A stretch of 32,777 nucleotides of DNA from Clostridia bacterium (GTDB lineage: Bacteria > Bacillota > Clostridia > TANB77 > CAG-465). The notes beneath the pieces are model-generated. The model was not told the origin of the DNA. It worked only from the letters and a program-made list of their open reading frames with translations, and did no database searches. Within the stretch, counting starts at the first letter, position 1. Every line of letters begins with the position of its first letter. The position numbers were made by a program, and so were the translations under genes. Of the stretch, positions 1 to 8,013 are shown piece by piece. Location of the stretch: positions 1 to 32,777 of the forward strand of contig JAOAHC010000046.1 of assembly GCA_026415435.1 (NCBI GenBank). The letters run 5' to 3'.

Positions 1-585
1 TGTTGCGTTTACTGTTACACTTGATGTTGTTACTCCTCCATTTACTGCTGTTACTGTTGGTGCTGTTTTATCTATATTTGATATTGTTAAACTTGACTGA
101 GCTGCTTGGTTTCCTGCTACGTCATTTCCTCTTGCTAGTACTGTTCCGTTTGCTGTCATTGTTATTGCTGCTGTGTAGTTATTCCATGTACTTCCGGCAT
201 CTGTGCTATATTCTTTTGTTGTTAACTCTGCTGGATATGTGATTGTCACCGTTACGTTTGTATTTGTCCATGCTGTTATACTTGGATTTAATGTAATATC
301 CCCTATTCCTTGTGTATTTAAAGCTACTACATTTGATATTGCTACATTTCCTGCATTATCTGTTACTCTTACCCTACATTGATATGTTCCACTTGTTAAT
401 CCTGTAAAGCTATATGTTGCTGCAGATGTTGCTGCTGCCCATGTTGTTCCATTATCTTTTGAGTATTCATATGCACTTGCTTTTAGTGCACTTCCTCCAT
501 CGTCACTTGCTGTTGCGTTTACTGTTACACTTGATGTTGTTACTCCTCCATTTACTGCTGTTACTGTTGGTGCTATTTTATCTAT
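1..585 (-). repeat. Long intragenic direct repeat, period 510 bp
   Basis: Bases 1-75 and 511-585 are identical except at position 65 versus 575 (G/A); the first 64 bases match exactly. The offset of 510 bp is exactly 170 codons, so the repeat keeps frame. It encodes the start of the Ig-like module (APTVTAVNGGVTTSSVTVNA). The intervening copies of the chitobiase-like module are clearly related in protein but much less alike in DNA, so identity is concentrated in one module. The second copy is cut by the window edge. Confidence 0.85.
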
Positions 586-1587
586 AACAGTTATATCTAA
601 TGTACTTTGCGTACTTTCTGTACCCAGATAATTTATTCCTTTTGCATATATTGTTTTATTTTCGCTTATTGTAATTGGACCTGTATAGTTTTGCCATGTA
701 GCTCTATTATCTATACTATACTTCTTCTGCGCACTCTCTACTGAATATGTTATTGTCACTATCACATCGCTATTTGTCCATGTTGTGGTATCTGGTGTTA
801 TTTCTGGAGCTACTGGTGCTACATTATTTACTTCAAATTCACTTGAAATTAATTCTTTTTCTTGATATACATTATTTTCATCTCTTACTGAATTTTTATT
901 TATTTTTATTTTATACATGCCATCTGTAAGTGATGTTGTATCAACAACTACTTTTGTTGTTATCTCTGTTTCTTCACTATTTTTAGTTATTGTAATTGTT
1001 AATGCATCTGTTATTTTTTGATCCTGTGAATTTAGTAGCTCAATTTTGCTATTTATTCCTGAATCTATAAGCTTATATTTTGAAGTAAATTTAACTTCAT
1101 ATTCTACATCTATTCCGCTTCTTACAATTAGCTCAGAAGATCCTGTTACTTCTACTTTTGGTTCTGCATGTATTGCCTCTATCATTACTTCTTCTGACCA
1201 TTCTTTTTCGTTTTTATTTATACCGGTATATACCAAATTACCATTTACTATTTCAAGTAGATCATCATACTTTGTTGTATTCTTTAAAGATGGTATAATA
1301 TCTTTTATTGTTTTATCTGTATATACTTGTCCATTATATTCAACTGAATCTTTATCTGCTTGTAAACTTTGCTCTTGATATCTACCTAAAGTCTCAGCAT
1401 ACTGATTTGTATGATAAAGCGAAAGATCCATTTCTATGTTTTTCAAATCTTTTTTAAATACTGCTTCTTTTGCATTGTCTATTGGATTTTTCTGATTTAT
1501 CGTTGTAATAATTGCCATTGCAACTACTATAAGTACTAGCATAGTTATTACTAGTACTATTAAAGATATTCCTTTTCTAAATTTCAT
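1..1587 (-). CDS. Prepilin-like Ig-repeat surface protein (3' end beyond window)
   Basis: The frame is open from an ATG at 1587 to the window edge (529 codons seen, no stop), so the C-terminus is missing. The N-terminus is a type IV prepilin-type signal: short basic leader MKFRKG, then ISLIVLVITM and a hydrophobic helix to about residue 29. The usual Glu at +5 is Val. After a helical pilin-like stem (about 30-120) come beta-rich modules. From about residue 270 a chitobiase-C-terminal-like module (WTNSDV, YSIDNRATWQNYTG) alternates with an Ig-like module (APTVTAVNGG); the pair recurs 170 residues later (W270 and W440). It is probably a cell-surface adhesin anchored or assembled by its prepilin helix. 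A promoter lies at 1621-1649; the SD is a weak GCGGGG. Related modules occur in the 1627-residue protein at 8014-12897. Function is inferred from architecture only. Confidence 0.85.
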   Translation of the reverse strand, partial: MKFRKGISLIVLVITMLVLIVVAMAIITTINQKNPIDNAKEAVFKKDLKNIEMDLSLYHTNQYAETLGRYQEQSLQADKDSVEYNGQVYTDKTIKDIIPSLKNTTKYDDLLEIVNGNLVYTGINKNEKEWSEEVMIEAIHAEPKVEVTGSSELIVRSGIDVEYEVKFTSKYKLIDSGINSKIELLNSQDQKITDALTITITKNSEETEITTKVVVDTTSLTDGMYKIKINKNSVRDENNVYQEKELISSEFEVNNVAPVAPEITPDTTTWTNSDVIVTITYSVESAQKKYSIDNRATWQNYTGPITISENKTIYAKGINYLGTESTQSTLDITVIDKIAPTVTAVNGGVTTSSVTVNATASDDGGSALKASAYEYSKDNGTTWAAATSAATYSFTGLTSGTYQCRVRVTDNAGNVAISNVVALNTQGIGDITLNPSITAWTNTNVTVTITYPAELTTKEYSTDAGSTWNNYTAAITMTANGTVLARGNDVAGNQAAQSSLTISNIDKTAPTVTAVNGGVTTSSVTVNAT

Positions 1588-1620
1588 ATACTATACCCCG
1601 CTTTGTGTTTATTGTATATA

Positions 1621-1649
1621 ATATTATCATTAATTCTTTGATTTTTCAA
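1621..1649 (-). promoter_or_regulatory. Predicted sigma-A promoter of the edge prepilin gene
   Basis: On the minus strand TTGAAA (1644-1649) is followed after exactly 17 bases by TAATAT (1621-1626), about 35 bases before the ATG at 1587. Spacing is ideal and each box has few mismatches to consensus. It would drive the edge prepilin gene independently of the P-type ATPase, whose terminator lies upstream at 1786-1842. Confidence 0.6.
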
Positions 1650-1785
1650 TATGCTTTATTTTTAATACACAAAATGATATATTCTTTTAATATTCTTGTA
1701 ATACTGACTATTAACGTCAATTAAATACGTAAATAAAATGCTAGTTGCTTATTCATATTTTTTATTTCATATATATTTTTTATGT

Positions 1786-1842
1786 ATAAAAAATCCCCCT
1801 AAAGTATTACTTATTTTTTAATTATACTTTAAGGGAGATTTT
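1786..1842 (-). terminator. Rho-independent terminator after the P-type ATPase
   Basis: An inverted repeat pairs 1790-1807 with 1824-1842 (AAAATCYCCCTAAAGTAT-type arms with one bulged base and a 16-base loop). On the minus strand the stem is followed by a run of six T (GGGGGATTTTTTATAC). It starts 16 bases after the ATPase stop codon, the expected place for that gene's terminator. Confidence 0.85.
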
Positions 1843-1858
1843 ATATATTTAATTTTTA

Positions 1859-4549
1859 TTATTTCTTTTCTCGTATGAATATTCTTGCAAGTATTATTTT
1901 CACCACTTCTAAAATAGCAACTGTACCTATAGAAACTATTAATACTATACCGTACATATTTGTAGTTAATGGTGATATTTTAAGCCAACTTGAAAGTTCA
2001 GGCACAAGTATAACTGTAATTTGTAATATTATCGTTCCTGCTAAACATAGTAGCATAGGTATATTACTAAATATTCCAATCTGAAATATAGATTTTTTAT
2101 CTGAACGACATACAAATGCAAATAAAATTTCTATCATTGATAAAGTTAAGAATACAGATGTTGTTGCAACAGAATTGTCAAAATTAGATGCAGTAAAATA
2201 GTATAATATAAACACAGCTATTGATTTTATAAGTGCTGGTATTACTATTCTAAGTGTTAAAAATGGTGTGAAAAATTTTTCACTCGAACTTCTTGGTTTT
2301 CTACTCATAATGTCTTTTTCTTCTTTTTCAAAACCTAATGCAATAGCTGGTATTGTATCTGTAACCAAATTAATCCATAGTATTTGAATTGGAAGTAATA
2401 ATGTTTGATTAAAAGCTGTAGCTATAAAAATTATTAATACTTCTGCTAAATTTGAAGCCAATAAATATGCTATAACATTCTGAATATTATTATATATTCT
2501 TCTTCCTTCTTTAATAGCCACAACTATTGTTGCAAAGTTATCATCAGCTAATATCATACTAGAAACACTTTTCGATACTTCTGTACCAGTTATTCCCATT
2601 CCTATACCAATGTCCGCACTTTTTAGTGCTGGTGCATCATTTACTCCATCTCCTGTCATTGCAACAGTTCTACCTAACTTTTTCCATGCCTTGACTATTC
2701 TTACTTTATTTTCAGGAGAAACTCTTGCATATACACGAATATTTTCAACTTTTTTATATAATTCTTCATCAGATAGCTCATCTATCATACTACCTGTCAT
2801 AGCTTGAGATTCATATTCAAGTATTCCTAGTTCTTTTGCTATTGCTATTGCAGTATCTAGATTATCTCCAGTTATCATTACAGGTGTCATTCCAGCTCTA
2901 AAACATTCTTCAACTGCTTGTTTTGCTTCAGGTCTTGGTGGATCTATCATTCCAACAAGTCCAACAAATACAAGTGAAGATTCCATGCTTTCTTCAGAAA
3001 AATCTGTGTTTGTTTTACTTACCATCTTGTATGCACATGCTAAGACTCTAAGTGCAGATTTTGCCATTTGTAAATTATTTTGTAATATCTGATCCCTAAT
3101 TTGCTGCGTTAATTTTTGCTCACTACCATCTATATATATATAATCACAAACTTTTAGTATAGACTCTACAGCTCCTTTAGTACTTACCATATATCCATTG
3201 TTAACTATATTAACTGTTGTCATCATTTTTCTACTTGAATCAAAAGGAACTTCCTCTATTCTTGAATTTACTATATCAAGCTTTTCTTTACTTAGTCCTA
3301 ATTTTTCTCCAAATGAAATTAAAGCTGTTTCAGTTGGATCTCCAAGTAATACTTTATATCCATTGTCCTCTCCATACTTTGTATCATTACATAGCATAAT
3401 TATTTTTGTAAATATATCTATGTTACTTTTTAGAATGTTAGCTGATTTTGATATACTTTCTATATCTATCTCATCTGAAATATCTATTAATTTATTATCA
3501 ATATATATTTTTCTCACTGTCATCTTATTTTGAGTAAGAGTGCCTGTTTTATCCGAACATATTACTTCTGTACTACCTAATGCCTCAACTGCAGACAATT
3601 TCCTTATAATCGATTTTTGTTTTGCCATTTTTTGTACACCTATAGCAAGTGTAATTGTTATAACAGCAGCTAAACCTTCTGGGATTGCAGCCACAGATAA
3701 CGAAACTGCAAGCATAAATACATCCATAATTGGATTTCCTTCTATATATCCTACCACAAACATTATTACTGCTATAACCACAACTATAATGCTTAAAACT
3801 TTGCTAAGTTCGTCCATTTTCTTTTGCAGAGGGGTTTGTTCACCTTCACCAGCATATATAGCGTTTGCTATCTTGCCAAGTTCGGTATTCATACCAGTTG
3901 CAGTGACAATTGCCTCTGCTCTTCCATATACAACGCTACTTCCTGAATATATCATATTTACTCTATCAGCAATAGGTATTTCATGTTCTGAATCTATTTT
4001 TGCCTTTTGCTTATCAACAGGAATAGATTCACCAGTAAGAGCTGCTTCTTCAACTCTTAAACTGTGATTTGAAATAATTCTCATATCAGCGGGAACATAA
4101 TCGCCTGCCTCAATTAATACAATATCACCTATAACCAAGTCTTCTGTTTTTATACTTAATACTCTTCCATCTCTTTTAACTTTTATATATGGTAATGACA
4201 TCTGTTTTAATGCTTCAATTGCTTTTTCTGCCTTGCTTTCTTGTATAACTCCAAGTATTGCATTTAAGAAAACAACAAATAGTATTATTATTGTGTCAGT
4301 AAAAGGTTCATTTTCACTTATAGACACAAATGCTGATAAAATTGCAGATATTATTAGTATTATTATCATTACATTTTTAAATTGATCTAAAAGTTTAGAA
4401 AATATCGTCTTTTTTGCTACTTCTTTTAATTTATTAGGACCCATTTCCTCAAGCCTACGCTTTACTTCTTTTTGACTTAACCCATTTTCATTTGAATTCA
4501 TAAGTTTGATTACTTCTTCTCCAGTAAGTCTATAATATTGTTCTTTCAT
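1859..4549 (-). CDS. Calcium-transporting P-type ATPase (P2A)
   Basis: An 896-residue P-type cation pump of full length, probably exporting Ca2+ from the cytoplasm. Visible in order: an N-terminal cation-ATPase domain (1-45), TM1-2 (about 58-105), the actuator loop TGES at 172-175, TM4 with PEGL at 290-293, phosphorylation site DKTGTLT with D333, nucleotide-binding KGA at 458-460, TGDN at 560-563 and hinge GDGVNDAP at 633-640. TM6 carries NLVTD (N727, D731), matching the SERCA Ca2+ ligands; with Glu291 this favours Ca2+ over Na+/K+ or heavy metals. The N-terminus has no metal-binding CxxC. The ATG at 4549 follows a good SD (GGAGATAAGGT). It lies 53 bases behind a prepilin gene with no clear promoter of its own, so it may be read from 6289 onward. 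The substrate is inferred from motifs. Confidence 0.93.
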   Translation of the reverse strand: MKEQYYRLTGEEVIKLMNSNENGLSQKEVKRRLEEMGPNKLKEVAKKTIFSKLLDQFKNVMIIILIISAILSAFVSISENEPFTDTIIILFVVFLNAILGVIQESKAEKAIEALKQMSLPYIKVKRDGRVLSIKTEDLVIGDIVLIEAGDYVPADMRIISNHSLRVEEAALTGESIPVDKQKAKIDSEHEIPIADRVNMIYSGSSVVYGRAEAIVTATGMNTELGKIANAIYAGEGEQTPLQKKMDELSKVLSIIVVVIAVIMFVVGYIEGNPIMDVFMLAVSLSVAAIPEGLAAVITITLAIGVQKMAKQKSIIRKLSAVEALGSTEVICSDKTGTLTQNKMTVRKIYIDNKLIDISDEIDIESISKSANILKSNIDIFTKIIMLCNDTKYGEDNGYKVLLGDPTETALISFGEKLGLSKEKLDIVNSRIEEVPFDSSRKMMTTVNIVNNGYMVSTKGAVESILKVCDYIYIDGSEQKLTQQIRDQILQNNLQMAKSALRVLACAYKMVSKTNTDFSEESMESSLVFVGLVGMIDPPRPEAKQAVEECFRAGMTPVMITGDNLDTAIAIAKELGILEYESQAMTGSMIDELSDEELYKKVENIRVYARVSPENKVRIVKAWKKLGRTVAMTGDGVNDAPALKSADIGIGMGITGTEVSKSVSSMILADDNFATIVVAIKEGRRIYNNIQNVIAYLLASNLAEVLIIFIATAFNQTLLLPIQILWINLVTDTIPAIALGFEKEEKDIMSRKPRSSSEKFFTPFLTLRIVIPALIKSIAVFILYYFTASNFDNSVATTSVFLTLSMIEILFAFVCRSDKKSIFQIGIFSNIPMLLCLAGTIILQITVILVPELSSWLKISPLTTNMYGIVLIVSIGTVAILEVVKIILARIFIREKK

Positions 4550-4602
4550 ACCTTATCTCCTATCTTTATTTTAAAATTAATACTAATTGTAGATAAGCTA
4601 TC

Positions 4603-5688
4603 TTATTCCAATAGTTTAATATATATTTGAGGATTTACTGTAATCCATTCAGAACTCCAATTTCCCGCATTATCTTCTATATAAACTGTAATAATCGATG
4701 TATTTTTTTCAATAGGAATTATATCAGAAGATATCCTTTTACCATTTGATTTGAAATAAGTGTTTATACTATTTTGATCTATTTTTTCATTTTCATATTT
4801 TACAGTTTTAATACCACTTAAGTTATCAGATTTTTTAGTTATATTCATGTACGCAGTAATAGTACTATTTTCTGTATTTTCTAATATTTTTTGATTTTCA
4901 CTATCAATAACTAATTCTGGAACTGTGTTATCCACATTTTGCACAGTATATTTTGTGTTTTTGTTTTCCACTGAAGTTCCATCATTATAGTCTACATTTA
5001 TTGTATAATTACCTGATATAGTGCTAACTGTATATACAGTATAATTAGGATCTAATACACTTGTATCAATCGGTATATTAGTTGAATTAACAGTAATTGT
5101 AGTAGATGTATAACTTGATGGAACTTTCACCTTAGTAACAACATCTTGATTAGTCCATTCTGTTGTTGATGGTACAAATATTATACCTTTATTTAAAATA
5201 TCCTCACCTTCATTTATATCGTAGTTAACAAGTGTTTTAAGTTCATTATTTAAAGTAAAATATGTATCTGAACCAACCTTCAAACCTTTTATATAATACA
5301 CTCTACCTGTTTTTTCAGAAACAGCATATACATCATTATCACCATTTGTAAGTGCACCATATTTTAGACTTGTTATTCCTATCAAGCTATAATCTATAGT
5401 GTTAAGTTGCAATTCATCATTATCTATACTTTCACCACTAAATTGGGTAATAGCATTACTAGTTATTTGTGATGTATTAACTGTAACTAAACTTTTTACT
5501 GGAAATTCACCATCATTCTTTAACACATACGCATTAACTGAGTCCTGTACGGTTGAAATCTCTGTAGCAAATGCAATCTTCTTTGCATTATCTGCTGTGT
5601 TTATCCCAGAGATAGTAATAGTTGTTATCAATATAAGCATAATAGCTATTGTAGCAGTTAATGCTATTAAAGAAATACCTTTTTTCAT
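4603..5688 (-). CDS. Prepilin-like protein with Ig-like C-terminus
   Basis: 361 residues. The N-terminus is a prepilin signal (MKKG then ISLIALTATI and hydrophobic to about residue 29), with Ala where pilins have Glu5. Residues 118-135 hold the segment NDVYAVSEKTGRVYYIKG, followed by YFTL. The same segment occurs in the neighbouring 167-residue protein and, more loosely, in the 1627-residue protein, suggesting a shared minor-pilin core domain. The region from about 170 is beta-rich and ends in an Ig-like module with IYIEDNAGNWSS-type features (around residues 330-350). The ATG at 5688 has SD AAAGGA at good distance. It lies 30 bases after the 167-residue gene, clearly the same operon. It is likely an exported, membrane-tethered or pilus-associated surface protein; the exact role is unknown. 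Confidence 0.85.
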   Translation of the reverse strand: MKKGISLIALTATIAIMLILITTITISGINTADNAKKIAFATEISTVQDSVNAYVLKNDGEFPVKSLVTVNTSQITSNAITQFSGESIDNDELQLNTIDYSLIGITSLKYGALTNGDNDVYAVSEKTGRVYYIKGLKVGSDTYFTLNNELKTLVNYDINEGEDILNKGIIFVPSTTEWTNQDVVTKVKVPSSYTSTTITVNSTNIPIDTSVLDPNYTVYTVSTISGNYTINVDYNDGTSVENKNTKYTVQNVDNTVPELVIDSENQKILENTENSTITAYMNITKKSDNLSGIKTVKYENEKIDQNSINTYFKSNGKRISSDIIPIEKNTSIITVYIEDNAGNWSSEWITVNPQIYIKLLE

Positions 5689-5718
5689 ATATCAATTTCC
5701 TTTCAAAATATGTAATAT

Positions 5719-6222
5719 CTATTTTAATGTGTTTATATCTAATTCTTTTTGTAGAACATCCGTAAGTGTGTAGTATTTTTTAGAATCTAAGATATATCCT
5801 TCTAAATAGTAAACTTTTTTTGTTGATTCTGATACTGCATATACATCAAATTGTCCATTTTTTCTTTGTCCCCTCTTTAGATCTTCAATATCCGCTTTAA
5901 TTAGATCAATTTCCTTTAAAATAACTTTTGAATCAGTTATAGTTTCTCCTAAAAATTGTGTTTGCATATTTACATCTGTTATTTCAACCTCTATATTAGA
6001 TTCATAAACTGGTAGTTTATTATTTCTGAAATAATAATTATCTACCTGATTTTGAACTAAAAAAAGTTCCTTTGCAAACTCTTTTTTTGAAGTACTATTA
6101 ATTATACTGTTATATGATATAGTAATAGCTGATATTAAAATAACTGCTACTATTATTGTTGCAGCTATAATAATAAGAGTCAGCCCATTTTTTCTATTGA
6201 ATTTAAATATATTTCTTCTCAA
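5719..6222 (-). CDS. Small prepilin-like protein
   Basis: 167 residues, starting at a TTG (6222) preceded by the purine-rich GGTGGGGGAG. A basic 13-residue leader (MRRNIFKFNRKNG) precedes LTLIIIAATI and a single hydrophobic helix, the layout of a type IV prepilin; Glu5 is replaced by Ile. Residues 125-142 (FDVYAVSESTKKVYYLEG) match residues 118-135 of the next gene, so the two are paralogues and this is the short form without the Ig-like extension. A near-consensus promoter at 6261-6289 makes it the first gene of a short operon with the 361-residue prepilin and perhaps the Ca2+ ATPase. It would be a minor pilin or pseudopilin; its partner machine is not certain. Confidence 0.8.
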   Translation of the reverse strand: MRRNIFKFNRKNGLTLIIIAATIIVAVILISAITISYNSIINSTSKKEFAKELFLVQNQVDNYYFRNNKLPVYESNIEVEITDVNMQTQFLGETITDSKVILKEIDLIKADIEDLKRGQRKNGQFDVYAVSESTKKVYYLEGYILDSKKYYTLTDVLQKELDINTLK

Positions 6223-6260
6223 ATAAACTCCCCCACCATATGTTATTTATATATAAACAT

Positions 6261-6289
6261 ATTTTATCCTTTTAAGTTGATTTTGTCAA
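6261..6289 (-). promoter_or_regulatory. Predicted sigma-A promoter of the 167/361-residue prepilin operon
   Basis: On the minus strand TTGACA (6284-6289) and TAAAAT (6261-6266) are separated by exactly 17 bases and sit about 40 bases upstream of the TTG start at 6222. The -35 box is perfect and the -10 has one mismatch. Confidence 0.8.
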
Positions 6290-6343
6290 TATTGTTGTAC
6301 TAATTTATGTAACTTATTGTACATTTGATAAACATATAAAAAT

Positions 6344-6377
6344 AAAGAAGTAGCAGTTTTTAATTAGCTACTTCTTT
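6344..6377 (-). terminator. Rho-independent terminator after the SLH-like gene
   Basis: A perfect 11-bp stem pairs 6344-6354 (AAAGAAGTAGC) with 6367-6377 (GCTACTTCTTT) around a 12-base loop. On the minus strand it continues into TTTATTTTTAT. It starts 15 bases after the stop of the gene ending at 6392. Confidence 0.88.
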
Positions 6378-6391
6378 ACAATTAAATTAAT

Positions 6392-7819
6392 CTACATTTC
6401 TGCCCTTTTAAATATTGATCCAGATACATTTTCAGCCATTGTGAAGGCATTATATACATAAAAAGATGATCCTCCAACCGTAAATGATATTGGTACGTCA
6501 ATATACATTGAATATTCATTTTTAGTATATTTAACTACCGTCTCATTTGTATTATCTCCGTATATAAGGTTTTCTTTAGTATCTGCACTATCCACCTTAA
6601 ATTCTATCTTAGTTCTAATTCTAAAGTCTGTTCCATCATAATATAGTATAGGCATCTGTACAGTAGCTTTACCACTTAGTTTTATTTTATTTGATATAAC
6701 ATAGTTTACGTATTCCACGTCTGAATCTTGGTTTACTGCATACATACAATATGGTTCTAGTTTAGATCTAAAATCTAAAAATGATATGTTTGTATAATCA
6801 ACGTTTAAAATCGTATTTAAATATCCCTCTATATGATCTTTTATCTGAGAATATACTTCTTTTCTTTGCATATATACATTAAGCGGAGTTTGTACATTTG
6901 GGAAATCACTAATATAATTAGGTATTTCATATATACTTTTATCTATATTAGCTAATGTATATGGATAAATATCTGCGTTTTTAGGAAATTTCTGAGGATT
7001 TATATTTATTTTTTCACCACCAACAGTTATTGTATTATACACTTCTACAAATTTAATTATGATTTGATTAAATCTACCTTTGGTAAGTGTAGATTTAGCA
7101 TTAATCTTACCATTATTTTGTTCTATTAATCCATTTGACACTGCATCATTTATATAATTTTGGTCATCAGATGTATATTTTTTAAGATCTGAAAAATTAG
7201 AAGCTTCATTTGCTGATACAGGTTTATCCATAAGCTTACTTCTAGCATCTAAATAATATTTAAGCATTTCTATATATTTAACCTTTTGGTTCTCATTTTC
7301 CTTTGTAATTTCATTTTGTTTAATTATACCATGATTTAACGCATATGTTACCCATATTCTATTAGGATAATTATCTTTCTCAGGTTCTTCATAATATTCA
7401 AGTCCGCTTATATCACTAGTATTATATATCGAGCTTAATATAATCTTAATAGCTTCTGATTTTGTAACTTTCTGAGATCCCTTTGCTTGACCATTGTTGT
7501 ACATTTTATCAAAACCATAATTATGAATTTTTAATTCATATGATTTGTACTGTTTATCATAATAATAGTTAAATACTATTGTAGCCACAATTGCAACTAT
7601 AACTGCAACTATCGCTATGATTACAATTACAGGATATTTTTTTATAAATTTAACTATATTTTTAACTATTAATAACAAAAATGAAAATATAATAGCTATT
7701 ACTTTCAAAAATTTATTCTTACCTTGTATTTTCTCAGTTTTATTATTAACATTATTTACTTTACTATTATTTACTTTAGATTCCTTTTTTACCTTGTTTT
7801 CTACTTTTAATTTAGACAT
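6392..7819 (-). CDS. Membrane protein with SLH-like repeats
   Basis: 475 residues from the ATG at 7819, chosen because GAGGTG lies 6 bases before it; an ATG 12 bases upstream (7831) overlaps that SD. A lysine- and asparagine-rich cytoplasmic N-terminus (1-36) is followed by two hydrophobic segments (about 38-55 and 63-84), then an extracytoplasmic region. Residues 209-262 read like an S-layer homology repeat (FSDL, YINDAVSNGLI, LTKGRF), and 116-170 looks like a weaker one (VTKSEAIKIIL, WVTYALNHGII). The last 170 residues are beta-rich and unrecognised. SLH repeats usually bind wall polymers; here they sit on a membrane-anchored protein and may have another role. The gene has its own perfect promoter and terminator, so it is expressed alone between two groups of prepilin genes. 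The function is unknown. Confidence 0.75.
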   Translation of the reverse strand: MSKLKVENKVKKESKVNNSKVNNVNNKTEKIQGKNKFLKVIAIIFSFLLLIVKNIVKFIKKYPVIVIIAIVAVIVAIVATIVFNYYYDKQYKSYELKIHNYGFDKMYNNGQAKGSQKVTKSEAIKIILSSIYNTSDISGLEYYEEPEKDNYPNRIWVTYALNHGIIKQNEITKENENQKVKYIEMLKYYLDARSKLMDKPVSANEASNFSDLKKYTSDDQNYINDAVSNGLIEQNNGKINAKSTLTKGRFNQIIIKFVEVYNTITVGGEKININPQKFPKNADIYPYTLANIDKSIYEIPNYISDFPNVQTPLNVYMQRKEVYSQIKDHIEGYLNTILNVDYTNISFLDFRSKLEPYCMYAVNQDSDVEYVNYVISNKIKLSGKATVQMPILYYDGTDFRIRTKIEFKVDSADTKENLIYGDNTNETVVKYTKNEYSMYIDVPISFTVGGSSFYVYNAFTMAENVSGSIFKRAEM

Positions 7820-7872
7820 ATTACACCTCATAAACTAGAATTTTTGAGCATACATCATATACTTCGAAATCA

Positions 7873-7901
7873 ATTATATAATGAATAAGAAGATATGTCA
7901 A
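7873..7901 (-). promoter_or_regulatory. Perfect consensus sigma-A promoter of the SLH-like gene
   Basis: On the minus strand TTGACA (7896-7901), 17 bases, then TATAAT (7873-7878): both hexamers and the spacing match consensus exactly. The expected transcript would begin near 7866, giving a leader of about 47 bases before the ATG at 7819. This is the strongest promoter sequence in the window. Confidence 0.9.
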
Positions 7902-7952
7902 TTATGGAATATCAGTTTTTTTAATAATACTATTTTTATTATAGTTTTGCTT

Positions 7953-8001
7953 ATAAAAATGATACACTGAGAATTAAAAATACTTTTCCCAGTGTATTAT
8001 T
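7953..8001 (-). terminator. Likely terminator after the giant adhesin gene
   Basis: Bases 7990-8001 pair with 7958-7969 (CAGTGTAT core, 11 of 12 pairs) around a 20-base loop. On the minus strand the stem runs into CATTTTTATAA. It lies just after the stop codon at 8014 and before the promoter at 7873-7901, so it would separate the adhesin from the SLH-like gene. Confidence 0.65.
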
Positions 8002-8013
8002 CAATTTATATAC

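Noticed and set aside
1..585. CRISPR-like repeats
   Set aside because: There are only two copies, 510 bases apart and in frame within a coding region; this is a domain repeat.
3540..4067. Plus-strand open frame of 175 codons inside the P-type ATPase
   Set aside because: It is antisense to a full-length, motif-complete ATPase, has no SD and no recognisable domain. Other plus-strand frames in the window are likewise low-complexity Leu/Ile/Ser-rich mirrors of minus-strand genes.
4571..4602. Small AAGATAGCTTATCT dyad before the P-type ATPase as terminator
   Set aside because: The stem is only 5 bp, overlaps the stop codon region and has no T tract.
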